A DNA stretch of 64,000 nucleotides, taken from Symsagittifera roscoffensis. Taxonomy: Eukaryota; Xenacoelomorpha; Acoela; Convolutidae. Below the pieces are notes generated by a model. It did not search any database. It saw nothing but the letters and a program-made list of their open reading frames with translations, and had not been told where the DNA came from. Where the stretch lies: positions 35,195,959-35,259,958 of the forward strand of contig NC_087069.1 in NCBI RefSeq assembly GCF_963678635.1, given 5' to 3'. Made by a program: the position numbers and the translations under genes. Below are positions 21,650 to 34,250 of the stretch, piece after piece. The first letter of the stretch is position 1, and the number at the start of each line of letters is the position of its first letter.

Positions 21650-22250
21650 TGTCACGTGGATCCAGTCAGACTAGTTTGGTGGCCAAAAAGTTTAGTGGCC
21701 TTGTTAGTTTCATCGGCTAAATCCATCAAGGGGTTCAAAAGCCAATTATCATGGCCTGCGGATAATTGCCAGTTTGACAGCCCAACGTATGGGGAAAATT
21801 TTGTAGATCAAATTTTGAAAAATTACCCCAAGGGACTCAGAGCTGGACGGTACAGCTTGAAGGAAAAGGTAACCAATTTGTAAAGTAATTAGACTCCTAG
21901 TCACCGAGTGATCCAGTTTTCAAATAAGTTCAACCTCATATTTGTGTTCAATCCCATGAATATATACAATCAATTAGGCCCGCTGATGTTAAAATTTTTC
22001 TCCGATCAAGGCCGCCAATGTTCTGGAACATCATTGATGCTGATGCCTCCTTGTCGGCAGCCACGAAATTCTCTGTCCCAATTCTCTGTCAAGGATGTGA
22101 CGTTGGGACACATTCATAAAAGGAAGTTGGAGAAGACAGAAGTACCGACGAATAGGTCTAGCAACCTGCTGTCTTCGCAGGCTGGTTCAGGAACACCATT
22201 TCACCAGGCTTTCTCCCGAATATTTGTGATATACTTTTTATGTTAAACAG
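21650..22250 (+). CDS. unidentified exon-like ORFs
   Basis: The 21656-21883 ORF reads SLVALLVSSAKSIKGFKSQL, then SPTYGENFVDQILKNYPKGL and ends at AAG/GTAACC, a plausible donor. A second ORF at 21908-22246 (basic, Ser-rich) follows. No domain recognised and the exon structure is not resolved. Confidence 0.25.
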
Positions 22251-23019
22251 AGTTTGGTGCACAATTTTTTTTCGTTGAAATATAGAAATATGTTCCTTCT
22301 AGTTCTTTTTTTCTTCTAGGCTGCAAAACCTTTTATTTGATGGCCCAGTCGTCAACAACAAGATGGCCCTGTATGTAAGTAATTTGTTTTGATTTGAGAA
22401 AATTGGCTTCTACTGAATTTAATTGTTATTGTTTTTCGGTTCCACTAGTGTCATGTTAATGGTGCGCCCAAATGATTAAAATCTTGGCTGTAACTAAACC
22501 TAGGATAGATGTTTACACTCGAAACGGACTCATAAGGACCAAAATTTGGTGGTCTTCTGCTTTATTAAAAAGTATAGAAATGTATCTTCAATCCCAATTT
22601 CCATACCTACTTTTCCTTTCTAATATTATGTCAGAATTTGCTGGCCCAAAATCAAAAATTCCTGGGGTATCAATCGATCGCTTCAATGGTGAGACCTCAA
22701 ATCTAGTTTTTATTTTATTTCGCACTGTCATTTAGATAGAATGGTGGGCCTTAATGAGCCTAAGCTCTTCGAAAAATTAAAACAATTTATTTTAAATATT
22801 TTTGTTCTAAAGTTTCGGCTGCTCCATTTATAATACCGCTGGATTCAAATAATGAGATAACGTTGAATGTTTCATTGGAAGGGGACGAAACTCATACCCT
22901 TACTGTCACTCTTATTCCTCCAGGTTCAGTAATATTCTAACTAGTTTCCAGGAAACAAATTCTGTCAGTTTTACTGGCGATTTCAGATGGCAAGTTGGTC
23001 ATACGAAACGAAAAAATAA

Positions 23020-23466
23020 TATTTTCGACAATTTACGAGAAGCTGCTCTTCACATTTTGATAATACTTACATCGACACAATCGACACAACGTTTTCCAAA
23101 GCAGATTCCAAATTAATACCTTTTGGGGAAAGCTGTCTTTCAGTCATCTTCCAAGCCGTGTCCGCATGGCTCTGTTCATTTCAAAATAATGTGGTCCATT
23201 TTTGTAACAAAACTCGCTACGGTTATGAGTTTTTGATGAAAGAGCTTGCACTTAGATTCAACACTAAAATTCACGTTTCATTATGTCAGTATCAACAATA
23301 CAATTTTGGTCCGTCAATTCAAAAATGGTTCACCTTAGATGGCAAAAATAACAAAAACCCTTTCTGCAAGCCGTCGTCTGCGTCTGCAAACTTGAAACTG
23401 CCTTGCAAGCCGGGCATCCCAAGTCCAGAAGTGCGTACAATCCTTCCAATCGCTTTTTTTCACTAA
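23020..23466 (+). CDS. unidentified ORF, about 149 codons
   Basis: Open from 23020 with no good ATG until 23158, so probably an exon continuing from upstream (an acceptor-like GCGATTTCAG lies at 22986). Reads TYIDTIDTTFSKADSKLIPF, VSAWLCSFQNNVVHFCNKTR and FNTKIHVSLCQYQQYNFGPS. The composition is balanced and protein-like. No family recognised. ORFs of no evident meaning lie between 22260 and 23020. Confidence 0.35.
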   Translation, partial: YFRQFTRSCSSHFDNTYIDTIDTTFSKADSKLIPFGESCLSVIFQAVSAWLCSFQNNVVHFCNKTRYGYEFLMKELALRFNTKIHVSLCQYQQYNFGPSIQKWFTLDGKNNKNPFCKPSSASANLKLPCKPGIPSPEVRTILPIAFFH

Positions 23467-23488
23467 AAACGAGATAAGGCCTGGGCGA

Positions 23489-24027
23489 TTGTTTAGAGCA
23501 GTTACTGAGAGAACCATTCGGTGCTGTTTTTCTTCGCACTCTTCGGCTGACAAAATGATTGATTTCCTTTCGAGTCTGCAGTTCGAAAGTAAAAATCCAT
23601 TCGTTTGTCCCAATAAAAATATTCTACATGACTCTGTGAAAGCTTTCATTTTAAATACGCTTAAACATCAGAACCCAAACACGTCACACGATGCGAATAA
23701 TAAGTTGTGGAAAGAAAAACTTAAAATCTATAAGAGAGGTAAACGCAAACTTTATCTGCAGAGAACGTTTCAACAAACACACCTGACTAAGAGTATCATA
23801 GTGAGCCATTGAGACAACAGAGACGCCTTGTCGAAGGTGGAGTTTTCGAGGGGAAGGATTCAGAATCAGCCGAATCAGCCGAGGGGACAATTATTTCAAC
23901 AAACACACCAGACTACGAATACCATATTAAGCCATCGAGACAACAGAGACGCTGTATCGAAGGTGGAAATTTCGAGGGAAAGGATTCAGAAACAGCTGAA
24001 ATAGCCAAAAAAGAACGAAAAAACTGA
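23489..24027 (+). pseudogene. ORF with 42-codon repeats
   Basis: The frame starting at 23809 reads RQQRRLVEGGVFEGKDSESA and, 42 codons later, RQQRRCIEGGNFEGKDSETA, preceded each time by a STNTPD.EYH segment. The DNA repeat is 126 bp, a multiple of three. In the first copy the segment has an in-frame TAA at about 23787. The upstream ORF (23489-23812) is in another frame. Acidic-basic alternation suggests a low-complexity tail. Function unknown. Confidence 0.35.
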
Positions 24028-24351
24028 TCCAACTGCTGAAAAATACTTAAAAACAAAATTTTACTTTTCGTACTATTTTTTTTCCCGCCCGCTTGTATAA
24101 GTTTTTCTTTTCATTCTTACTAAAAAGAAGATACTTTAATCTAGTTTTCAGAGGACGTTTCAGTTCAGTCAAAAAAAATACAATCGAGCCGTCCTTTATC
24201 TCGTCTCAAATACTGAACCATCTCATCTCAAATACTGATGATGATTTATTAACCAATTGAACCATCTTATCTCAAACACCGATGAGTGACTTAACTGCCC
24301 CCATTTCAAACATGAACTGCCATTTAAAACGCTGAACTGCAATGGCTTTCG

Positions 24352-24570
24352 ATGATTGTATTCCCAATCCCAAAAGTCATCCAATCATCCGATGAAGATA
24401 AAGAAAGATTTGACATCCGCATAGTTGACCATTGTTTCAAGATTCCGCTGACAAATGAACAAGTCCGTGCTTCCAAATTGCGCTTTGCTATAGTTAAAAA
24501 ATCAAAAATTACACCTCTAGCTTTTAATTGTTCATATGCAAATTCAGTGATAAACAAAAATGAGGAATTC
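24352..24570 (+). CDS. unidentified ORF
   Basis: Reads MIVFPIPKVIQSSDEDKERF, then RIVDHCFKIPLTNEQVRASK and LRFAIVKKSKITPLAFNCSY before running into the GCGGAATCC repeat. The repeat probably truncated it. No family recognised. Confidence 0.3.
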
Positions 24571-25570
24571 ACTTACAATTTGCGGAATCCGCTTACATTT
24601 GCTGATTCCGCTTACAAATTTTGCCGATTCCACTTACATTTAGCGGAATCCACTTACAGTTGCGGAATCCAGAACAACTAGCTATATTTGCTTGTTGCGG
24701 AATTCGCAACAAAACGAATGTGCCGACAAAATTCGCGTTACAGGCAATTGTACGCGGAATCCACTGAAATTTTGTTAGTGGAATCCACTTACTTTTTGGA
24801 ACGTGTGTAAAGACTTGTCTTTAAAAACCATTAAGATACAGACACAAAATTTGGCCTCGTAATGGTAGGAAATTTTCAGAAGGTATGCCATGTTTTTTTT
24901 ATACACAATGCCATATCTCAACGTCATTCTCTCAAGTTTTTTTATTGCCCCCACAATTAAAGAGAGGTTAAGCTTGCGGAACTAGAGAAAACTGGATCAA
25001 AAGGTAAGTTTTTAGTCCACTGGAAATCTAAAAGTTAAATTAAATTTTCAAAACTTGAAATTGTTCGGGTTTTTTGCGCCGTTTTTGACATTCATATTTG
25101 GAGAGAGCTATTATGTCGCTTTCAGCAAAAGAAATTCAGTTGAATTCAAAAGTGCATTTTTGCCTAAGTGCATTCACAAATGCATCAATATGTATGAATG
25201 CACATCTGTAGTTGATAGAAAAATTTAAGACTTTTCCTGAAAAAAAAAACAAAAAAAATCAGCAAGACCTATATAAAAGTCTTCGCTCCGTTCATTACTC
25301 TTAAAAAAACGTTATAAATTTCTACTGCTCTGAACAGGAGTTGAGTTAACTGTTTGAAAAAATTTGTAAATTTCATGAATTATCTCTCGATCAAATCCAT
25401 TGTAATCGATTATAATCGATTATATTGGATTATATTGGAATAAAAAATAATAAAATTATGATCCATTTTTCTTGGATTATAATAGAATGTTTTGTAAGAT
25501 TGTAGATAATGAGCATATCATGACAATTTAATCAATTATGATCAATGAGCGCTCACTGTGTGGGCAAATA
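24560..25570 (-). repeat. dispersed repeat, copy 2 (inverted)
   Basis: In reverse complement it shows the same order as 6850-7580: ACACAGTGAGCGCTCATTGAT, an ATTATAATCGATTAT block (about 25385-25520), a spacer and a GCGGAATCC block (24560-24790). The spacer is longer here. No ORF of note. Confidence 0.6.
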
Positions 25571-25799
25571 TTTGCTTTTGTTTTTTTACGAAAAGCAAGA
25601 ATGATATTATTAGATTGAAAATAATTGCTGATTCAGTTTCGTGGCCATCAAAAATTTTCAAGAAACCTTCTGCAATTTCGATTGTTATGTTTGTGGCATA
25701 AGTCGCGCTCTTTGTCTTGAAACTCTTCACCCTGACCGAGGTGCTCACTCTATTATTTTGACTTTCAAAGTCGACAACAAGCGTTCGGCCGAAAAGAAC

Positions 25800-26510
25800 A
25801 GCCGTGACAGGGGTTTGGGTCGAGCACAAGCTCGAAACATACCTTGAGCACCGCCGAAGCTTAACTTGAACACGGTGAACACAAAACTGGACGTGGTCGA
25901 TCAAGGTGGAAGCACACCTCAAGGCGGTCGAAAAAGACTTACTTTTCTTATAGCTTGGACTTAAGTGGCAACCAGTATTCCATTAGATGGAAAAAATAGC
26001 TCGAAAATGGCTTCAAAAAGCTCAAAATTAGCTTCTCCCTCTTTTTATCGGTGGCGTTGAATACGTGATAAGAATGGCGACCCATCAGATGAAAAAAAAT
26101 TCTAACAAAGCATAACTCGAGCACGGTCAAAACTTAGGTGGATATGGTTGAGCACGGTCGAAATAAACCTCGAGCACGGTTGAAACATGCATCAAGCACG
26201 GTCGAACAAAAACATCATGTTACCCAAAAAGATTTAACCCAAAACGCATAAGCAAAAACGTTTAATATTGGATAACTCATAACACGAGTCATATCCGAGT
26301 TCGGCCGAGTAGGGTCGAAACAGATCCTGCTCGGGTAGAGCACTTTCAATTACATTCTTCGATCAAGCAGGGTCGAAACTTCTCTTGCCTGGGCTGAGCA
26401 CGGTCAAGCACAATTGTTTTGGTCCGGCGAGGACAAAATAGATTGAAATTTGGCCGAGCACTGTCGAAAGACACCAAGTTTTAGTTGAAACGGCCGAACA
26501 AAAATGGTCG
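25800..26510. repeat. GAGCACGGTCGAAA repeat field
   Basis: Ten or more degenerate copies of GAGCACGGTCGAAA at irregular spacing of about 25-60 bp, running to within 150 bp of the scaffold gap. Short ORFs across it are by-products. Confidence 0.7.
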
Positions 26511-26659
26511 AGACCGTCAAATCAAAAAGTAAGCAAGTCGACCCGTTTTATCTGGTCTTAGATCAGTCTGGATTTTTGACTTCAACAAATAGTGAAGCAT
26601 TTTGTTCATCAAACAATACTTTTAAAGTTATGATAAAATTAAAGCGTAAAACATCACTC

Positions 26660-26859
26660 NNNNNNNNNNNNNNNNNNNNNNNNNNNNNNNNNNNNNNNNN
26701 NNNNNNNNNNNNNNNNNNNNNNNNNNNNNNNNNNNNNNNNNNNNNNNNNNNNNNNNNNNNNNNNNNNNNNNNNNNNNNNNNNNNNNNNNNNNNNNNNNNN
26801 NNNNNNNNNNNNNNNNNNNNNNNNNNNNNNNNNNNNNNNNNNNNNNNNNNNNNNNNNNN
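26660..26859. other. assembly gap of 200 N
   Basis: Exactly 200 N. A round number, so the true length is unknown. Confidence 1.
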
Positions 26860-28657
26860 GTCATTTTCCCTCTGATACCACCAAGCGGCTCTTTTATCTG
26901 GCTATCTGGCTATCTAGCGGTTACAACATTATAAGCTTCCTTCAGCAAGAGCTAAATAGCGTCCATATCCAACTCTTCTATATTTTAATATCAGAGAATT
27001 TGTCAGTGAAACTATAGTGAAATTGCATTCTCACCATTGCATACTGCACTTTGAGAACTCCAACACTGATCGTTTTTCTGCGCACAATTGTAGAATTTAG
27101 CTCCTCCACTTCCACATTCAGTTTTTGAGTCAGCGTTTATTGATAGCTTAGTGAGTTTTCTCACCATCCAAATAGTTCGTAACTGTGAGTCTAGATCGAT
27201 CCAATTTTTGATAACCGTGAGAAGAGTTACCTATATTTTCATAGTTTCTGCTAAAACTCTCTTCTAACTTCAATCACTGACTGGACGAAATAGATAAATC
27301 AGTTTTGAGGAGAATAATGTACAAACAGGTAACTTTCAGTGAATTGCTTAAAACTAGAAATCAGCATTGTCGTAGATTGTTTTAGAATTCAATCCTGAAT
27401 TCAATAATTCTCGTTTTTGTTTTTGATATCAATTTGTCCAAGTTCACTATTTCCAAATGTTGAAGGAAATTTTATAAAACTGGGTTTCAGTTTTTCTGGA
27501 ACAATCAAGTCATACCGATCAAACCCAGAAAGAGATCCCCGTTTTATTTTCGCTTCAAAGGATTCTGTATAAAGAGATCCATTGTATCGAAAGTGGTTTC
27601 TGATATGATCATTTATCTTGTCATTGGTTTTGAAAGTTTCCCAAAATTAACAAGTTGACATTTCTACAATTTTGTATCATTTCTCTTTCATGGATTTTCG
27701 TCTCAAATCATCCATATCTCCACTTTTTCCTCTGTTCAAAATCCTCTTCCGTCAAATTGGTACGATGTTTTTGACACAGAAAGAAATGCTAGTAGCCTCC
27801 TATGGCTTCCATTTTTGTTTTATAGTGATACAAAAACCATCCGCATTAAAGCAGTCGATTTTTTTCTATTTTCCTGTTTTCCAATTGTGAAAAAACTCTC
27901 TACAGTTTTTCAATCTGTTCTTCTCTGCTGTTAAAATGACTTAATCTATCCTCAAAATTGCAAGTTCTGTTACTTCTGGCTTTTAGTTTCTGCATATAGG
28001 TATGAAAGTACCGTCTCGTGTATGGTCCTGTTGGCTCACTTTGAGAAATTGACTAGAAGTTAAGTTGACTTGCCTCAATGCCATTAACTGATTTGCAGAT
28101 GTTTGAGAAGTTTCTTATAAAAGTTTTATTAAGTACAGCTTTTCGAATGAACATATCAGAATTGTTACCGGTGACGTGTTTTTGTGTTTTCTCAGCCAGA
28201 TCTTTGCCGTTTTAACAAAATGAAGAAGAGTAATTTAAATATTTTTGTAGACATTTGTTGGCTTGGTTCGGAGGTGCACAACCAAACTTAACAAATAGTT
28301 TTCTTATGATTACGTCGAACAAAACACAGTTCCCCGACAAAGTAAATGTCTATTTAGAAAAACTTAGTCAATCAAAAAAACTGAAGTTGAATCATTTATG
28401 GCGTATCAAAGGATTAAATTTAAGGTTGAACTACACCTGACGGAAAAATTGTCTCATCTAAAATTCTTCAAAAAAATCAAAACATTGTTTATTATTATAA
28501 TAACGACACCTTCTATCACCTAGCCAAAAACTAATTCTATCAAAACTCTCCAGCAAAATTCATTTTTTCTACATTTCTTTAAATTTCTACTATGATAAAG
28601 TTAGAAAAAAGGTTTCAGGAAACTTGCCTTAAACAAATTATTGACTTCGAGTTCTAA
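26860..28657. other. intergenic, nothing firm
   Basis: AT-rich with short ORFs (for example 27672-27890, 28255-28440) of no recognised kind. Confidence 0.4.
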
Positions 28658-28846
28658 CCCAAACTTGATTTTGAGCGAGGCACATGGTTGAAGGAATGCG
28701 GAGAGGTTTCAATGAAAATCACCAAATGCAAGTTCCAATCACAGAAAAATAACTTGGAATGTATGAAAATGATGCTGGAGATTGTAGACCACGATGAGAT
28801 AGACTATCCCGAGTTTTCAGACCACAGATTTTTGGTTCAATCTTAG
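28658..28846 (+). CDS. short exon-like ORF, 62 codons
   Basis: Open after a stop at 28655, ending at TAG 28844-28846. Reads RGTWLKECGEVSMKITKCKF, NNLECMKMMLEIVDHDEIDY and PEFSDHRFLVQS. Better amino-acid balance than its neighbours. No family recognised, and no other exon found. Confidence 0.25.
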   Translation, partial: PKLDFERGTWLKECGEVSMKITKCKFQSQKNNLECMKMMLEIVDHDEIDYPEFSDHRFLVQS

Positions 28847-28959
28847 AGTCTTTTCCTGCTTTCCTGTGAAGAAGAAGGATCAGTTGAGAACCCAATTACA
28901 ATAGAAGAGCACTAGGGTTCTCTGAGCCAAAGACTCCAGTGAGCGAAGTACTAAATGAA

Positions 28960-31900
28960 CCAGGGTGATGGAACCGATACCAGCTTTGCGCTTCAGTTTA
29001 GGCTTGCAGTTTTTTGAGAACTCAGCTGCTCGACAGCCCTTTCAATTAAAATATTTTGGTTGTTGTATTACGTTTCCTAATTTATTTTTTTTCAGTTTAA
29101 GAGACTTGCTTCCAATTATTATAGAAAAAAGTATTGGCACAAATCGAAATGATCTTTTTCTGAGATCATTTTTGGCTATGGTTTTTCTGCAATTCTAAAA
29201 AATATTGCAATCGTTCGACTAACGTTACATGTGAAGAAATGACAGTTTGATAGCAATCGTATCAAGGACATTCGATTATGTTTAACCTTTTTCATAGCTT
29301 TGAATAAAATAAAAGCTACACAAAAATTAGTTTTTGCTTCGCTAGTTTGTCCAAGTAGATCACATTAAAAGCGAAGATTTTCTATTTGAATCGAAAATGT
29401 TTTCTCTAATTTTCTCAACAAAATCAACCTCTCTATTGAGTAGAAGGATGTTTTGTTAGATTCACAGTAGTCTTGAAAACTAACAAATTTTTCAAACAAG
29501 TTATTTGAAACAGAGACAAAAAAGACTTTGCATTGTAATCCAAATTAAAATTAGAATATCTTTGACAGATAGCAGATACAGTCACTCTTTACAAGCAGAT
29601 GCCAACTTTTGCTAAACAAGTCCATATAACATAATATTGTTTATTTTGAATGTACAATGAGTCATGTCATGTACAATTCCGTTTCCCTATCAAATCTCAT
29701 ATGGTGATCAAATATCTCTTAGTCTTAAATCAAAACTGTTTATATTTTCACTTTGAAAATCAAAAACGAATTAGTTGGTCCCAAAAAAAATACAACGGAA
29801 AAACCTAGTTTGAACCTTGCTTCCAATTACTATAGAAAAAAGAATTGGTACAAATCGAAATGTCCCAGCAAGTTGATCTTGGTGAAAAGAAGGGGGAAGA
29901 AAACCAGCAATTCGTAACTTTATCATTCACGGTGCTGATCATTCTTGACTCGTTGCTTGATTGGAATCTTATTCTGGCAATGACTAACCTATGAAGCATG
30001 AATTTGCAAACTGCCATGCGGAATATCACATAGGAACAGACAACGAAAGGAGAGCGTGAGTCACAAACAAAAAGTGCAGTGTGAACAAGCAGCCTAATAT
30101 TCAGATCCGAAGTTTTACTTGTAGCAAGTTACCTTTGTCAACTATACTTTGAACAAGTTCAAAGAACTCAATCAAATCTCGGGAGGTTTTTTGTTCGCTG
30201 CGTTAAAGTCATTAGGTTTGCTGAGTGATGCTATTAATTTTTTGTAGTTCAAATAATATTCACATTCCTGAATCACTTTTTCAGTTTTTTTTCTTCAGCG
30301 CAGCAGTTTGATCGGAACATTGATTATGCGAGAAATCTTTTTAAAAATTTCAAAATAAATTGTGGTTTTTCCACATCGTCTAACCAAAATTATAGCTGAA
30401 ATTTTTGCTAAGAATTTTGGAATTTCAGATTTTACCAAACTTGCGAAATGTGGATTTAGAAAAATTGTTTTTCTCAAGTTGAGTGGACTTTGCATGGTGA
30501 AAGACATCAAATTGTCTAAGCAATCACTCTGATATAAGGAAGATACATCTTTTAGATTTTTGACCCTTTGTGATCTTTTTCAATCTAGAGTTAACATGTG
30601 TATTGAACATGAACAGCAAATGTACTTATGTTTTTTTGTTTTGATGAAGAAATTCAAGAAAATTGTAGGCAACCTGAATCAGATCTCTTTTAGTTTTTCT
30701 GAGGCCCTCTTTGGCTATAGCTATCATGCAATTCTAATTATTGCAATCGATCGTCTGATATTACAAATGAGTAATCGAAAGTTTGTGCAGCTATATTATC
30801 AAGTTCAGTCGATTATGTTTTTTTTTTCAAAATTTTGATTAAAAAGTAACTACCAAAAATTATTTTTCGTTTCGCTTGTTGTTCCGAGTGGATCAAACTA
30901 AACACAATGTTCTTCTGATTGCATAGGTATGGCTACGTTCCAAATCAATTTTGACACATTTCTCTAAATTTATCAACAATATCAAAATCTCTATCGAGCA
31001 TAATGATGTGTGGTTAGAATCACAGTAGCCTTGAGAAACAGTAAGTTTTTTTATACAAAATATCTAATGAAAAAAAAACACAATGGATTGTGATCACATT
31101 AAAACTAGGATAAGTTTGACACATAGCAAATACTATCACTCTTTACAAACACATGTCAACTCTTGCTATAAATGAGTCATATGTACGGAGAGTTGCTTAT
31201 ATAGTACTTTTCACCGCTACGCAATGTCCATATTTGGCTTATAACTAAGTCCATTTAAAGTAATAATTCCTTATTCTAAGACTACGATGATGAGTCATGT
31301 ACAATTTCTGTTCTCTATCAAATCTCATACAAATCATTAATATCAAATCTCTTCTAGTGAAACAGTCTGTTTGTCTCGAATCAAAAAAGGGTTCATATAA
31401 AGATATCAATTTAAAGTGAAAATCAAAAACTAGTTTCTTGGTTCCAAAAATTTACAATGGTAAAATTACTTTAAGCCTTGCCTCCAATTACTATAGAAAA
31501 CAGAACTGGGGCAAATCGAAAAGTTCCAGCAAATCTTGGTGAAAAGAAAGGGAAAGAGTACCAGCAGTTTTTAATTTTAACATTCAACCTGTTGATCACT
31601 CTTGACTCGTTTCTATATTGGAATCTTATTCTGGCAATGATTCAAATATGAAGCAGGAATTTGCGAACTGCCATGCGAATTATCACATAGCAACAGGCAA
31701 CAAGAGGAGAGCGTGAGCCACAATCAAGAAGTGCAGTGTGAACAAGCAGTCCCATATTCAGATTCGAATTTTCACTGGTAGCAGTTGGCCTTAACCAACA
31801 ATACTTTGAACAAGTTCGAAGAACGCAATCAAAACTCGGGAGGTTTTATGTTCGCTGCGAACTGCAGTAGTCATTAAGTTTGCTAAATGATGATGTTATT

Positions 31901-32460
31901 TTGTTTTGTAGTTTTCAAATTTTGAAGCATTTTTTTCAGTATTTTTCAATAGAGCAGTTTGAGTGGGAACATTGGTTTTGCGAGAAATCTTATTCTAAGG
32001 CTTCAAAAAAGAGGTTTTTCCAAATCGTTTTACCAAAAAAACTTTTTCTCAAATCGAATGGACTTTGAATGGCGGAAGATGTCAAACTAGCTAGGCTATC
32101 GTTCTGACATAAAAACTACCTCTTGAAATAATGTCGCCATTTTTCAAAGATAAATTATTATGGGCTTTGAATGTGAAAAGCAAATAACCGTAAAACTTTT
32201 TGCTTTTGATTAAGAAAAGCATGAACAAAAAAGTGAAAATTGTAGGTAACACGTAAAAGATGTGTTTGAATTTCCATGCAACGTTAGCAAATACTGCAAT
32301 CAATCGAATAGTGTTTCATCTGAAGAAACGACCGTTTTGGTAGCTATCTTATCAATTTCAGTCGGTTATAATTTTTTTTTCAAAGCTTTGATTAAAATAA
32401 TATCCGCCAAAGAACGACTTTTTGTTTCGCTAGTTGGTCCAAGTGGTTCAGAATAATCTA
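28960..32460. repeat. old tandem array of a ~1.6 kb unit, three copies
   Basis: Landmarks recur in order. CTTCCAATTAYTATAGAAAA appears at about 29108, 29820 and (as CCTCCAATTACTATAGAAAA) 31480. ATTGCAATCGWTCG-like words followed by a TTTGCTTCGCTAG-like word appear at about 29205, 30745 and 32290. The first copy is internally deleted: after GGCACAAATCGAAATG at 29140 it jumps to the ACTTTTTCTGAG-like block that in the second copy lies ~850 bp further on. Divergence is high (numerous indels), so the array is old. No ORF is conserved between copies. Confidence 0.7.
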
Positions 32461-34250
32461 GTTTGTTTCTAGTTTATCAATAATATCAACTTAAAAATAT
32501 GGTTTAATTAGTATGATGACCTAAGATTTTTCTTGAATCATCTCGAATCACCTTCAAACGAAGGTCAAATTCTAAAAAGTTTGTCAAATAAGCAAATTCT
32601 GAAGACAAAGAGTATCAAATGCAATAGTTTTATAAGGCATACCTTGCTCAATCAAAGCAAATGGGGGAGAGATACGTACAAATAAATAAAAATACATAAA
32701 AGTCTTTTCATTGTCTCGATATTTTGTAAAAAAAAAATTTCTAAGTCAAAAATTAGGGCTAGATTTCTGATTGAGAGAGTGGTGAGATGATGGCATATCT
32801 GTTCTTTTAGGTCCTTTACTCATAGGTTTAACTCTTAAAACAGTTGTTCCTCTTATTTTTTTGCACAAACATTGGTTCGGGAGCTCCAAACATATTTTCT
32901 ATCAGAATGAGCAGAGACAAAATTATGGACGATGACCAACAAAATATATCCACACTTCCCAAAAACTTCAAAATCAATTCATCCTCCCTACTCACAAGCG
33001 TTTTTTCAGTCCCTCAGCGAGTTTCTAGTAAATTGACAGAGACGAGAGCTACAGGTATAACGGACGAAATGTAGACAAACTAATACTTTAAAGAAAAGTA
33101 TCAGAACAGTTTTAAGCTCATCAGAAGGCTAACAGCTTATATCTCTAATCACCTTATTTGGAATCAGTTTAAAACAAGAATTTAAGAGTAAGAATAGGGG
33201 TCGGTATTAGACTAGGATATGCACGAATGTATCCGTTAAAAAAATAAAAACAGCGTGACAAACAGACCGTACACCACATCCAAAATAAATCAAAGCGAAG
33301 AGCTCTCCAGACCTAAGTTCATGTGGTGGGAAAAAAAGAGTCTCGAGTAGTTTTATACTAAAATAGATTTAGAAACCACAAAGATTCAGCAAGATGCAAA
33401 AAAAACACAAATTGAAATTACAATTGGATCATTTCGAAATCCAAAAAAGTTTAATCAAGCCGAGCCCTTACCAAAGACAAAACAAAGTCACATAACGATA
33501 AAACCAAGCAGCTACATCGCAAAGCGCATAAAAACAGACAAGGACAATCAAATGAATCAATAAAAAATATATTTATGCAGTAACCTCCATAATTGTATAT
33601 AAGCTTCCATAAATAGAGCCGTAAAATTAATTCACTAATCCGTATGATCTTAAAAATAACAATGAAAATTTTTTTTTAAATATACAGCTTGTCAACAAAC
33701 CTATATCCACCTCCAAACTCTAAATCTGCAGCATTCTTTATAAATAGTCTTGTTTTAATTTATAATTTAAATATAAATCACAAAATACAAAAAAAAATTT
33801 TACTGAATAGTTTCATTGATTATTTGTTATAAAAATTGGTTTTTTCGTACATCTCGAGGATCATCTCCGTTTTGTTCTTCCTCGCCTAAAACTTTTTGCG
33901 CGACTAATAAGAAATTGTGGCGTGGCATTAGGTTGTTTTTGGTTTATAAAAATTCTCTATGCAATTGAAGGTGCAATGTGGACAGAATGAATAGAGAGTT
34001 CTGAAGTCAAACATATGTGAGTTATTCGATGAACTGTCAATGAATTGTTATTGTGTAATGAATTTGTTGTTGATGATTAATAAATTCATATAAGTTATGC
34101 TCGAGTTGATCGTCAGTGATAGGGTTGGGTATATCGGGTTCATTACTGGACAGGGAAAAAGGGTAGCGTCAGTGTGCAAAGAAGTAGAATAAACAGGGGT
34201 AGGGGAGTAATGGGCTGAAAATGTGGCTGGGGAAAATTAGTGGGGCTGGG
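32461..34250. other. AT-rich intergenic, possibly including the lost 3' end of the next element
   Basis: Nothing recognised. I looked for an LTR that would match sequence around 48.4-49.5 kb and did not find one by eye. Confidence 0.4.

Noticed and set aside
26504-26875. ORFs crossing the first gap
   Set aside because: They consist mostly of unknown residues over N.
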